Source: Variovorax sp. ZS18.2.2
GTDB lineage: Bacteria > Pseudomonadota > Gammaproteobacteria > Burkholderiales > Burkholderiaceae_C
Length of the DNA: 64,000 nt
Assembly (NCBI RefSeq): GCF_024701975.1
Contig: NZ_JANLNM010000010.1
Span: 208,841-272,840, forward strand
Direction: 5' to 3'
Shown here: positions 45,443 to 53,914 of the stretch, in pieces
How positions within the stretch are numbered: position 1 is the stretch's first letter
How the letters are laid out: each line of letters begins with the position of its first letter
Translations under genes and position numbers: made by a program
Notes under the pieces: model-generated
The model's input: the letters and a program-made list of their open reading frames with translations, nothing else
The model's database searches: none
What the model was told of the DNA's origin: nothing

Positions 45443-46321
45443 TTAGCCCGCGTACCGGTGCCGACGGCTTGGGTGAACCCATCCAAGTCGCTTGAGATTC
45501 GCCTCCTTCAGCGCGTTCAAGGTCACGCTCTCCGCGCCACTCCTGATCGCATCGATGGCCAGCTTCTGCAGCAGCTCACTCATGTACCCGATGATGCCGT
45601 TACTTTCGTCGAGGATGCGCTGAGCGGATGATTCGGCTGCAAGGTTGGAAGGAAGCCGCAGGCCGAGCGTCTTTTCCATCGTGGCGAGGAGCTTCTGGAA
45701 GTCCTCGCCCATCTTCCATTTTGGCAGGAACACTGGCTCGAATCGATTTGCCACCTGAGGATCGGATTGCAGCAGGTTCAACGTCTCCGGCACCGCTGCG
45801 ACGACGATCGGGATTTGTAGTTCATTGCCGAGGAACTTCAAAGCGTTGAGCAGCTTTCGCTGCTTCATCGGTGTGCCCGCCTGAAAGAAGCCGAACTCAT
45901 CGATCAGCACCATGCGCGTGTTCAACGCCTTGAGGATAACGCTGACTCGCCGCAGCTTGCTTTCCGCCGGCTCGCGCTCCGATCCAGGCGCATACAGCTC
46001 CGTGAGCATGCGGTTGTAGAGGCGCCCCTCGTCGGGCTCTGGCGGCGCCTGAAAGAGAAAAACAGGCCGTTCAATTTTGTCGTCGTTGACGCTGTATCCC
46101 GGCGCAAGCGTTGGGTCATGCCGACGCGCAAAATTGTTCAAGAGCATTGACTTGCCATTGTTCGACTCACCGATGACGGCGAGGTTAGGCATCCGGTGCA
46201 TGCGGGGGTGGTTGAACAACTCCTCCATTTGCTGTCGAAGCGCAACCGCACGCCCATAGCCGATCCACAGCGGCTGCTTCAACGCTTGAATGCGAAGTTC
46301 GGGATCGTTGCTCGAATCCAT
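45443..46321 (-). CDS. tnsC: TnsC/TniB AAA+ transposition regulator
   Basis: A 292-residue ATPase. Walker A is GESNNGKS (residues 51-58), Walker B TRMVLIDEFGFF, and a later arginine region VANRFEPVFLPKWKMG fits the TniB family. It links TniQ bound at the target to the TnsA/TnsB transposase and confers target immunity. Smaller than Tn7 TnsC (555 residues), closer to TniB, matching the TniQ-type element. Lies 7 bp downstream of tnsB. Confidence 0.9.
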   Translation of the reverse strand: MDSSNDPELRIQALKQPLWIGYGRAVALRQQMEELFNHPRMHRMPNLAVIGESNNGKSMLLNNFARRHDPTLAPGYSVNDDKIERPVFLFQAPPEPDEGRLYNRMLTELYAPGSEREPAESKLRRVSVILKALNTRMVLIDEFGFFQAGTPMKQRKLLNALKFLGNELQIPIVVAAVPETLNLLQSDPQVANRFEPVFLPKWKMGEDFQKLLATMEKTLGLRLPSNLAAESSAQRILDESNGIIGYMSELLQKLAIDAIRSGAESVTLNALKEANLKRLGWVHPSRRHRYAG

Positions 46322-46328
46322 GCGTCCC

Positions 46329-48218
46329 TTAAAAACGTTCGACCTCGTCGTACGGCACGATCGCCCCTGGCAATGGAGACTCTATGTCATCGCTAACGTC
46401 TTCCAGATCGCCTTCGACGGCGCCGATTGTGCCGGCGGGCGGCTGCGGGGAGTCACGTCGACGCATGGAACGTCGCGCGCTCTCACTACGCCGAGCTTTG
46501 GCCGTCGTCCGCACGGCCTCTTCCTCGATCCGTCGCATCTCGTCAAGGGCGCGGAAAATCAGCTCCTCGTCGGCATCCTTCTTGCCTTGATCACGAAGGT
46601 GAGCACGTATGGCGCGCAGTTCCCAGAGACTGATCGCAGGGTGCGTCATGTCACGATAGGGGACCCTGAAATAGGTCTCCGCATCCGGGTCGTAGAACAG
46701 GATGCTGCTGATGTCTCGTGGATCTCTTCGGCAAATGAACTTCCGACGCTCGGCCTTCCTTTTCGGATCGACCGAACCGACCCACCGCCTGAGCACGTCT
46801 GCGTGGTAACAGATGTGGTCAATCTTGATTCCATAGGTCTGCACCGTCGGCTCGAACAACGGCAGAAAGTCGATGCGCAACCGCTCCTCATCGGTGACGA
46901 CCTCCACCTGGCCGACGCCAGCACTTTTGGCATCGCCAAGAATGCCGCGCGTGTAGCGTCTGATGGGTTCTTCATCGGTGCCGCCGTGAACTCGGTTGTG
47001 GTACAGACCGATGATCAAGTTTCCGAGCCATAGCTCGAGCTCTTTGAGTGTCAAGGCGGCGCGCCCCTCTGAGTCGTAGCTGCCGCGCTCCCCGGAGTTG
47101 GAGAATGTAGTGCCTGGTAGCGCATGAATCTCGCGCCCCAGTGTTCCCAGGTGACGCTCGATGTGCGCTCCATATCGTGGGGTCTTGATCTTTCGGAACA
47201 CCAGGTCGATGCCGTACTCAAGACAAGCGCGTTCAAGCGCCTTGCCATGAAATTCCCGGGCGTTGTCCATGTGGATGATCTGAGGCTTTCCCATGCAAGG
47301 GTACTCATTTGTCAATCCAAGCCTGCTAAGCAGGCTCTTCTTCGACAAGATGGCGTTGGCCACGCAGATACCCGTGCCCAACGTGCCGGGCGGGTCGAAT
47401 GAAATGTAGTAGCCCGCCACCATGCGGCTATAGACATCGATGGCAAGAGTGAGCCATGGGCGGCCAATTGGGATTCGATGCTCCTCGTCGACCAACTGGA
47501 TGTCCATCAGCGTGTGATCGATTTGCAAGATCCCATATGGTCGATCAGCAAAGGGCACCGTGCCGTCGACGAGTTTGAGCTTGTCGGCAGCCGGTTGGCC
47601 AATCCGCCGCTTGGCAACATGCTTGCTGTCCATCTGTGCGATTCGCGCCATGAAAGTCGGAAGGCTCGGCGGCGTTAGCCGCGGGCTGGCGTTCCAGCAG
47701 AGCCGCTTGACTTCTCTGTGCGCGCGAGTCGCGCTACGCCGTTCGGGCGTCAGCCAGTAGTCGGTGATTACCTCCCGCGTGATCTTCTCAACCTCAGATG
47801 GCAACCGCTGGACACCGACGTCTTTGCGCGTCTTTCGCATCAGATTCGAGACGAGATTGCCTTGCTGAAAATCCTTCAACCACCGGTAGACCGTGGAGCG
47901 TGCAACTCCTGCTCGTGCTGCCACAGTGTCAATATCGGCTGGCGTCCACTTGCCGACATCCAACAGCGGCTTGAGCGCGGCATATTTCTCCTGTGCAGCA
48001 TCAAGACGTGGCTCCGCGATTGCATCGAGATCCGCGCTATGACGGCGGGAAGCCGGAACCTTGCATCGCAGGTGCTCGAGCGGAACGACTTTGACTTCGT
48101 TGGTATCCATGTCGCGAATCGCAACGCGCGTTGGCGTTTCGAACCGACGGACCACGTATTCCCTGTCATCGTCCAGTTTCACGATGGCACCGGCAACGAC
48201 CTTAGCGATACCAGTCAT
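46329..48218 (-). CDS. tnsB: TnsB DDE transposase
   Basis: A 629-residue transposase with an N-terminal HTH (GVARSTVYRWLKDFQQG), a retroviral-integrase-like catalytic core, and a Mu-type C-terminal region. The DDE triad is visible: Asp in LQIDHTLMDIQLVD, Asp in IIHMDNAREFHG, and Glu in RYGAHIERHLG. It binds the end repeats and joins 3' ends to the target. The ATG at 48218 (MTGIAKVVAGAIVKL) overlaps the tnsA stop by 17 bp; an upstream ATG at 48278 is possible but unlikely. Intact. Confidence 0.92.
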   Translation of the reverse strand: MTGIAKVVAGAIVKLDDDREYVVRRFETPTRVAIRDMDTNEVKVVPLEHLRCKVPASRRHSADLDAIAEPRLDAAQEKYAALKPLLDVGKWTPADIDTVAARAGVARSTVYRWLKDFQQGNLVSNLMRKTRKDVGVQRLPSEVEKITREVITDYWLTPERRSATRAHREVKRLCWNASPRLTPPSLPTFMARIAQMDSKHVAKRRIGQPAADKLKLVDGTVPFADRPYGILQIDHTLMDIQLVDEEHRIPIGRPWLTLAIDVYSRMVAGYYISFDPPGTLGTGICVANAILSKKSLLSRLGLTNEYPCMGKPQIIHMDNAREFHGKALERACLEYGIDLVFRKIKTPRYGAHIERHLGTLGREIHALPGTTFSNSGERGSYDSEGRAALTLKELELWLGNLIIGLYHNRVHGGTDEEPIRRYTRGILGDAKSAGVGQVEVVTDEERLRIDFLPLFEPTVQTYGIKIDHICYHADVLRRWVGSVDPKRKAERRKFICRRDPRDISSILFYDPDAETYFRVPYRDMTHPAISLWELRAIRAHLRDQGKKDADEELIFRALDEMRRIEEEAVRTTAKARRSESARRSMRRRDSPQPPAGTIGAVEGDLEDVSDDIESPLPGAIVPYDEVERF

Positions 48219-49026
48219 ACGCCTCCTGTCTCCACTTCGGGATTGGATATGTAGCTTGGAACGATCGATGGAAAACACCAGGCCATACAGCGCTGCTCAT
48301 CGTCAAGGGCTCGACTAGATCTGCGTCGAGCGTGCAAGTCGCGACAAAGTACCAAAGCCTGGTCAAAAGGCGGGCACGTAGCTCAAAGCTCTGCCCGAAT
48401 TCATCGAGGAGTTTCTGCGGGGTCGTTGGCTCTTTCAAATCCCAGACCATCTTCAGCAACGCAGCATCCATGGATTTTTCCTGTGGGTCCTTCCTGTTCT
48501 GAAATCGCTCGACCTTGTAGTTGAGAAGGAACCTGACGTTGCCTGCGAAGACCCTGTCGATCTGGCGGTCCGTAATCAGTTTGAAACGGACTCCAGTCCC
48601 TCGCAGACTGCGCATGGTGGCTCGATACTTCGGTTTCAGCTCGGCCAAGGTATCGGCCAGCACAGCCACAGGCTTGACCTCAAAGATCGTGCCCCCCAGT
48701 CGACGGTCTGCCTCTCGCGCTTCGCGCGTGAACTTCACAAGCACGTCTGGTGTATAGCGACGATGGCGGCCATCAGGCCCCGTCCACGGAACGGTCAGAC
48801 ATTGCTCGCCGTATTTTTCCACCCTCGGATCGAAGTCGAGAATGTTCAAAAAATCGTATTCCAGCAGTGACTCTGCTTGAACCGTGCGCCCAAGCTTTCC
48901 GCTGGACAGCCGCGCGGTAACACTGAACGGGTTCTCGCGCACTTTACGCACCACACCTTGCACCATGGCCTCTTCCTTCTGTGTAAAGAAGGCCAACAGC
49001 TGATCGTGAACGCTTTCCTGACTCAT
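48202..49026 (-). CDS. tnsA: TnsA endonuclease
   Basis: A 274-residue restriction-fold nuclease. Catalytic residues follow the TnsA order: a Glu in VQAESLLEYD (52 or 56), Asp94 in YTPDVLV, and Glu116-x-Lys118 in FEVKP. A winged-helix C-terminal part (LLKMVWDLKEPTTPQKLLDE) contacts TnsC. TnsA cuts the 5' ends, making this a cut-and-paste element. Its ATG is 58 bp from the right transposon terminus; the end repeats overlap its promoter, so transposase binding could repress it. Confidence 0.92.
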   Translation of the reverse strand: MSQESVHDQLLAFFTQKEEAMVQGVVRKVRENPFSVTARLSSGKLGRTVQAESLLEYDFLNILDFDPRVEKYGEQCLTVPWTGPDGRHRRYTPDVLVKFTREAREADRRLGGTIFEVKPVAVLADTLAELKPKYRATMRSLRGTGVRFKLITDRQIDRVFAGNVRFLLNYKVERFQNRKDPQEKSMDAALLKMVWDLKEPTTPQKLLDEFGQSFELRARLLTRLWYFVATCTLDADLVEPLTMSSAVWPGVFHRSFQATYPIPKWRQEAYDWYR

Positions 49027-49040
49027 CGGATACCCGTTCT

Positions 49041-49084
49041 CAAATAGCGGTTGACCAGTTTCTCATAAATCGTTTTCAATCACA
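49041..49084. repeat. Right transposon end with TnsB-site-like repeats
   Basis: Reading in from 49084 on the minus strand: TGTGATT, then GAAAACGATTTAT (49077-49065) and CAACCGCTATTTG (49053-49041). They match the left-end repeats. Confidence 0.7.
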
Positions 49085-49089
49085 CAAGG
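49085..49089. repeat. Target-site duplication, right copy (CAAGG)
   Basis: Second copy of the CAAGG found at 13056-13060, between the transposon and comM. Confidence 0.9.
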
Positions 49090-49807
49090 ATTCCGGCCGC
49101 TTTGACTTGCCGATCGCGCTGGGCATCCTTGCGGCCAGCGGGCAGATCCAGGGTGCGCGGCTGGCCGGGCACGAGTTCGCGGGCGAACTGTCGCTGTCGG
49201 GCGAACTGCGGCCGGTGCGCGGTGCGCTCGCCATGGCGCTGGCCCTGCACACGCGCGGCGTCGCGACGAAGCTGGTGCTGCCGATGGACAGCGCGCAGGA
49301 GGCGGCGCTAGTGCCCGGCGGCGAGGTCTACGGCGCGAGGCACCTCCTCGATGTGGTGCGGCAGTTCGTTCCCGAGGACGACAAGGCCGCGGCGCCCGAG
49401 CCGCCCGACGATGGCTGGGCGCGGATCCACGTCACACCGGCCATCGCCGCACCGCCGTATGCCGATCTGGCCGAGGTCAAGGGCCATACCGGCGCCAAGC
49501 GCGCGCTCGAGATCGCCGCGGCTGGCGGCCACAGCCTGTTAATGGTGGGCGAGCCGGGCTCGGGCAAGTCGATGCTCGCGCAGCGCTTTGCCGGCCTGCT
49601 GCCGGCGATGAGCATCGACGAGGCACTGGAGAGCGCCGCCGTGGCCAGCCTGGGCGGGCGCTTCGCGACGGAGCGGTGGATGTGCAGGCCGACGTCGGCG
49701 CCGCATCACACCTCCAGCGCAGTGGCGCTGGTGGGCGGCGGCTCGCCGCCGCGACCGGGCGAGATTTCAAGAGCGCACCACGGCGTGCTGTTCCTCGACG
49801 AATTTCC
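49090..49807 (+). pseudogene. comM: comM (yifB) middle fragment, cut again at Walker B
   Basis: Continues the 5' fragment in frame: DSGRFDLPIALGILAASGQI, the ATP site GEPGSGKSML, and on to ALVGGGSPPRPGEIS and GVLFLDEFP. At about 49807 the sequence leaves the family; the expected EFPR and MNPCPCG regions and about 190 codons of 3' sequence are absent here and elsewhere in the window. So comM suffered a second event, an insertion in the conserved Walker B region, with the 3' end lost or moved beyond the window. Confidence 0.92.
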
Positions 49808-49820
49808 AACTATTCACTGT

Positions 49821-49945
49821 TTCAGTGTCTAACCTTCAGTGTCGCTCGAGCTTAAAAACAGTTTTAAATCAACGAGTTAGAGGCGAGAGCTGAACGATCT
49901 TGGTGCGAGTTTCGAACATCTAAGGTTCCTGTTTCGGTGTCGCTC
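49821..49945. repeat. Short direct repeats at the cassette's left edge
   Basis: TTCAGTGTCT (49821), TTCAGTGTCGCTC (49835) and TTCGGTGTCGCTC (49933) lie between the comM break and the recombinase gene. Recombinase arm or core sites are the likely use. TTGACA at 50001 could start the recombinase promoter. Confidence 0.5.
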
Positions 49946-50061
49946 CCCTGCCGGAACGATTTTTATGACAGAAAACGCAAGTTTTGAACGTTTAACGTCC
50001 TTGACACGCGTTTTACGTCATGGTCTGATGTCTGGCATCCAAGTTCTCGTAACAGTGAAGC

Positions 50062-51180
50062 GTGGCCACCAGCACTCGACGTCTGCCGACACCTGCGTTT
50101 CCCGCGGCGCTTCCCGCTTGGATGAACGCCAAGCAGCTTGCTGTTGCAGATCGATGTCTGGTTTCCCTAAGAAATCACCGCACGAGCAAAGGCAACCACG
50201 CTCTGTCCATCAGGTCGCAAAGAAACACGCTCCTGGATTTCTGGAGCTATTGTCGAAAAGTGCCGGGCGAGACCCAGCCGGAAGATTTCGAGCAGTGGTC
50301 GACAAACTCGCTGGTCATGGATCGGCAGGTGGTCGCCTCAACGCAGCGTAAGTATCAAAACGATGTGCGTGCAGCCTACAGGTACTGGGTGGATTCCTCC
50401 GCGATCCGCAACAACGTTCGTGCACAGGTCGGGTGCGACATCGTTCAAGTTTCAACGCCCGAAAATTCGATCACTCATCGTCAACCGCGCGAGCTCAACG
50501 GGGACAAGCAGCGCCGCAGCTTCTCCGCAAAGGAAGAGCGACAATTTTTCCGAGGAATCAAAGAGGGAATCGCTTTTGCTCATGCGAACGGCAGCAAGTC
50601 ATTGCGGTCTCTGCAGCGTGATCAAGTGACGTTCTTCTTTCAAACCATCGCGGGACCCAGAGAAACAGAAACGGTCACTGTCAACGTCGACTCGTTTGAG
50701 GAAAATCCCGATTTCCCAGAGTTCGGCGACTACGGCATGGTTCGCATCTGGGGCGCGAAAATCAAGGCGTGGCGCACCGTCCCGATCGACGATCCCGCGC
50801 TTCCTCCATTGCTCAAGTGGTACGTGGAGAATGTACGCCCGTTATTCCTCTCAGCGGACAATCCCGATGAGAAGGCGATGTTTCTCTCGGAGCGTGGCAC
50901 ACGGCTGACCTACAGCGGCCTCTACAGCCGCTTTCGAATTTGTGCAGAGCTGAGCAACATGCCCGTCGAGTTGACGCCCCATTCGCTGCGCCACACGTCG
51001 ATCTCCAGCGACACGATGGCCGGCTCATCATTGACCATGACACAAAAGAAACATGGTCACACGTACGCTTCGTCGACGCAGGCCTACACGCACCTAGCCG
51101 ACGAGTATGTCCGCGGAGAACACATCCGCATCACACGCGCGAGGATGAAAAATGCCAAGGCCTCGGGCAATGGGCAGTAA
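50062..51180 (+). CDS. Tyrosine recombinase/integrase
   Basis: A 372-residue recombinase starting at GTG 50062. An N-terminal SAM-like core-binding domain spans about residues 40-130 (LDFWSYCRKVPGETQPEDFE). The catalytic domain has Arg in QTIAGPRETET, Lys/Arg in KIKAWRTVPI, the box HSLRHTS, His in KKHGHTY and nucleophile Tyr in TQAYTHL: all five positions are filled, so it should be active. It is the first gene inside the comM break. 180 bp separate it from the next gene, where I see no terminator. Confidence 0.9.
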   Translation: MATSTRRLPTPAFPAALPAWMNAKQLAVADRCLVSLRNHRTSKGNHALSIRSQRNTLLDFWSYCRKVPGETQPEDFEQWSTNSLVMDRQVVASTQRKYQNDVRAAYRYWVDSSAIRNNVRAQVGCDIVQVSTPENSITHRQPRELNGDKQRRSFSAKEERQFFRGIKEGIAFAHANGSKSLRSLQRDQVTFFFQTIAGPRETETVTVNVDSFEENPDFPEFGDYGMVRIWGAKIKAWRTVPIDDPALPPLLKWYVENVRPLFLSADNPDEKAMFLSERGTRLTYSGLYSRFRICAELSNMPVELTPHSLRHTSISSDTMAGSSLTMTQKKHGHTYASSTQAYTHLADEYVRGEHIRITRARMKNAKASGNGQ

Positions 51181-51360
51181 ACACCAAGATGTGGCCGTTC
51201 GTGGCGACGTCGCAGAGGCCAACATCGACCCTTCCAGAGTTCGAATGTACGAAGCACATCGAATGACCTTCATCAAAAATTATCTTCCCTTCACCGACCT
51301 GGATGTGCCCGCAACGTGCCGCCGCTTCGGTCAGGTCACGAGCAAGCATCGCACCGCGCC

Positions 51361-51783
51361 ATGACGACGAAACCGAAAATTGTCGACTCCCCCATCAAAG
51401 CTCTCCAGTGGCGCTTGCACGCTGTCATGGCCGATCGCGGCATCCGGACAGCGACTGAACTTCACCGGCGTCTGCAGCCTTACGGCGTCGAGATCACGAG
51501 CCATCAGCTTTCCCGGATCGTCGCGAAGATGCCTGACCGGCTCAACACCAAAGTGCTGTCCGCTTTGATGACTGTGCTCGACTGCAGCGCGAACGAATTG
51601 ATTCGTGCCGTCACGCTTGAGGCCGTCGAACCACAGGCGCCTCTGGTATCGGACGCAAAGAAGAGGGTCACACATCGTCCCGAGCTACCACCCGCCACAC
51701 CGCCGGGCGTTCTCGGCCCGCCCACGGTTCGCTCCCACATTCGGGTGGTGCCCAAGCCCGGAGATACCAAGACGGATGATTGA
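51361..51783 (+). CDS. Small Xre-type HTH protein of the recombinase cassette
   Basis: A 140-residue protein. Residues 12-75 form a Cro/CI-type helix-turn-helix: LQWRLHAVMADRGIRTATEL, then ITSHQLSRIVAKMPDRLN and VLSALMTVLDCSANELIR. A Pro-rich, probably flexible tail follows. The stop overlaps the next gene's ATG (TGATG), so both are translated together. Likely role: repressor or directionality factor for the cassette. ATG at 51361 is chosen because the HTH begins right after it. Confidence 0.75.
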   Translation: MTTKPKIVDSPIKALQWRLHAVMADRGIRTATELHRRLQPYGVEITSHQLSRIVAKMPDRLNTKVLSALMTVLDCSANELIRAVTLEAVEPQAPLVSDAKKRVTHRPELPPATPPGVLGPPTVRSHIRVVPKPGDTKTDD

Positions 51784-53567
51784 TGGTCGACGCTTGCATA
51801 ATCTGCCTCCTTCCCATCACTGGCCGCGTTGCGACACGGTACGAGCATGGCCCTGTATGTTCGCTTTGCTATGCCAAAGACTTCTGCAGCGTCAAATGCA
51901 ACGCATGTGCCAGACCTACGAAGAGCTACCGCGGCATAGTTCCCGCTTTGTGCTCCTACTGTAGAGAACGTGCGCAATGCGCAACATGCGGGAAGCATCC
52001 GGTAAGTGCGATGTCCCGGATGACACCCAACGGCCGGATCTGCTCTCGGTGCGCTGAAAAATCCGATCCACCAAAAACCTGTTCAACGTGCGGACGAACC
52101 TCGCGGCATGTCTTCAACATCCCGGGTAGCCCTGGACTGACAAGGTGCAGCGATTGCAAGAACCCTGGTCGATATGCAGCGTGCGACGACTGTGGCAAGA
52201 ATCGCAAGGTTGCCGTTCTAAACGAAGCCGGTCGGCCACTCTGCCGGCACTGCGCGCTAGGCCCTTTTGTTTGCCCGAAGTGCCATGCACCAGGGCGCAG
52301 GCACAGTGCGTCCATGTGTTCCGCATGCTACTTGCGACAGCGTGCAACGATCTCCGCCGCATCGGCGACCACAAGCATAGAAAACGTCGAGTACAGGAGG
52401 CTGTATGAAGCATTCGCGCAGGAGTGGATTGACGCGACGATCCCTAATCAACACCGCCCTGCGGCTTTGAAAAAGCACGCGAGCATCTTCGCTCATCTTT
52501 CCAAGCTCGCAGACAAACCCCAGGCCATCGACGGCGGTCCTTTCTTTCAAGCTTTTACGCCGTTGCAGGTACATCGGGCGTACGTACCGTTTTCCTGGCT
52601 TAGAAAGAAGGGCTACCTCAAGTTCCTGACCGTTGACAATTTGACGGAGGAATCGGAACGCCTGTCCCAGTCAGGCTTGCTCGAACGAACACCGGAAGGT
52701 TGGAAACGCGAGCTGATGACCCGCTACCTAGCGCATCTGCAGACCTATCAAGTTGCTTGGCAGCGACGTGGCTGGACCGGTGCACACCAACGCTTCCTCT
52801 CGCATACGATCACCACCGCTTTGAGCGCTGCTCACTTTTTTGTTTTGAGCAGCCATGATGCAGCGGTCTCGCCGCAAAGTCTTGACCAGGAGTTGTTGGA
52901 TCGATTCCTTACACAAAGTCCAGGCAGGCGCAACAGCCTACGGCGGTTCGTCGATTTCATGAACAGAAAAGAGAAGCTTTTCAAGGCACTGAAAATTCTC
53001 GGTGAGCAACCGCCGTTCGCAGCTCATCTTCTGCTGCCTTCCGTCCAGGCGTCCAGCCTGATCGGCAAATGGACCACCTCCTCAGAAAGCGAAGATCGCA
53101 ATTCATTGCTGCTCTTATTTATGCTGGTCTATGCGCGCACCGCGACGCAAGCCTGTAAGCTAAAACGTGGCAATTTTTCGATCTCCACAAGCGGGATCGT
53201 CACGGCCAATTTTGGCCGCGTGCCCATCGAACTCGATGAGGAGACTGCGCGGATACTGAGCAGATACCTCGAACAGCTTGAGGCCAAGTGCGGGAGGCTT
53301 TTGCTGATGGAAGAATACGTCTTCCCTGGCCACATCGAAGGACATCATTTCAGTCGCACCTCACTGAACTATGTGATGGGCCTCCAGGGCCTGGCCGCGC
53401 CCAAACTCTTTGCTACCGCATTGGCTGAGGCGTACCGCGCAGGCCTGAAGATCCCCAAGGTCCTGGTGCGCAGTCTAGGGATCTCCGATCAGTCTGCCCT
53501 CACGTACAGCGAGGCCTTCGCGCCTCGAGTGTCAGAGGAGCTCGCGCAGCGAGCCGGACGTCGCTGA
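51783..53567 (+). CDS. Protein with six tandem zinc ribbons and a degenerate recombinase-like domain
   Basis: A 594-residue protein. The first ~185 residues hold twelve CxxC knuckles, that is six ribbons in a row: CIIC/CSLC, CNAC/CSYC, CATC/CSRC, CSTC/CSDC, CDDC/CRHC, CPKC/CSAC. The C-terminal ~200 residues follow the layout of a tyrosine recombinase (LLFMLVYARTATQACKLKRG, VPIELDEETARIL, LVRSLGISDQSALTYSEAF), but the HxxR box and second His are replaced (QGLAAPKLFATA; LGISD), so strand exchange by itself is unlikely. I infer a DNA-bridging partner of the active recombinase. Coupled by TGATG to both neighbours. Confidence 0.7.
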   Translation: MVDACIICLLPITGRVATRYEHGPVCSLCYAKDFCSVKCNACARPTKSYRGIVPALCSYCRERAQCATCGKHPVSAMSRMTPNGRICSRCAEKSDPPKTCSTCGRTSRHVFNIPGSPGLTRCSDCKNPGRYAACDDCGKNRKVAVLNEAGRPLCRHCALGPFVCPKCHAPGRRHSASMCSACYLRQRATISAASATTSIENVEYRRLYEAFAQEWIDATIPNQHRPAALKKHASIFAHLSKLADKPQAIDGGPFFQAFTPLQVHRAYVPFSWLRKKGYLKFLTVDNLTEESERLSQSGLLERTPEGWKRELMTRYLAHLQTYQVAWQRRGWTGAHQRFLSHTITTALSAAHFFVLSSHDAAVSPQSLDQELLDRFLTQSPGRRNSLRRFVDFMNRKEKLFKALKILGEQPPFAAHLLLPSVQASSLIGKWTTSSESEDRNSLLLLFMLVYARTATQACKLKRGNFSISTSGIVTANFGRVPIELDEETARILSRYLEQLEAKCGRLLLMEEYVFPGHIEGHHFSRTSLNYVMGLQGLAAPKLFATALAEAYRAGLKIPKVLVRSLGISDQSALTYSEAFAPRVSEELAQRAGRR

Positions 53568-53890
53568 TGCCCTCCTGCGTCGTGTACCTCCTTGCCTGCG
53601 ACGGCGGCAGGACCTACACCGGCATCTCCGCGAATCCTCAGCGTCGTTACCAACTTCACAAGGCGGGCAAAGCCAGCATGTTCACCCGGTTGAATCCACC
53701 AACGGCATTGCTCGCTGAAGTATGGCTTGAGGACCGCCGTAGTGCGGCAATCGTTGAGCACCTTCTCAAGCGTCAATCGCAGGCGAGACGAGTCGCTTGG
53801 TTTCAGAGGATGAACCCGTCTACAGACCGCTGTCCACACTCTTTATCCACCGCACTGGATTTGCTGTCACGCTGCGACTCAAAGAACTGA
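53567..53890 (+). CDS. GIY-YIG domain protein
   Basis: A 107-residue protein whose first ~80 residues are a GIY-YIG fold: VVYLLACDGGRTYTGISANP supplies the YLL and TYTG halves, then QRRYQLHKAGKASMFTR and ED..AAIVEHLLKRQSQARR. The first GIY triad is altered to VVY, as in many UvrC-like short members. Its ATG overlaps the stop of the zinc-ribbon gene (TGATG), so it belongs to the cassette. A nuclease or structure-specific nickase role is the family expectation; activity is not certain. A Cys-containing tail ends the protein. Confidence 0.8.
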   Translation: MPSCVVYLLACDGGRTYTGISANPQRRYQLHKAGKASMFTRLNPPTALLAEVWLEDRRSAAIVEHLLKRQSQARRVAWFQRMNPSTDRCPHSLSTALDLLSRCDSKN

Positions 53891-53914
53891 CGACGACCCG
53901 CCTGCTGGCAAGTT

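Larger units (their letters stand above)
13061..49084. mobile_element. Tn7-like transposon (about 36 kb) inserted in comM
   Basis: The element is bounded by 5-bp CAAGG duplications. Its termini share an imperfect inverted repeat: TATCACCGAAAACG at the left and TGTGATTGAAAACG reading in from the right. Genes for TnsA (endonuclease), TnsB (DDE transposase), TnsC (AAA+ regulator) and TniQ lie at the right end, pointing inward. A TnsE-like gene starts about 110 bp inside the left end. comM is a known attachment site for the Tn6022/AbaR branch of Tn7-like elements, so TniQ-directed insertion is likely. Cargo fills 15-44 kb and is a patchwork of broken insertion sequences and acquired genes, including a two-partner secretion locus. 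Confidence 0.88.
49808..53890 (+). mobile_element. Recombinase cassette inserted in comM (Int-HTH-zinc/recombinase-GIY-YIG)
   Basis: Starts exactly at the break in comM and holds an active-looking tyrosine recombinase, then three genes joined by stop-start overlaps. A tyrosine recombinase of ~370 residues, a second recombinase-like protein of ~600 and a small third protein recall the TnpA/TnpB/TnpC set of Tn554, though order and domains differ. The left border is clear. The right border is not: no copy of the left-edge sequence is seen downstream, and the element may extend to about 55 or 56.9 kb. Confidence 0.65.

Noticed and set aside
13061..49084. Integrative conjugative element
   Set aside because: No relaxase, coupling protein or type IV secretion gene is present, and the tns genes plus 5-bp duplication explain the borders.
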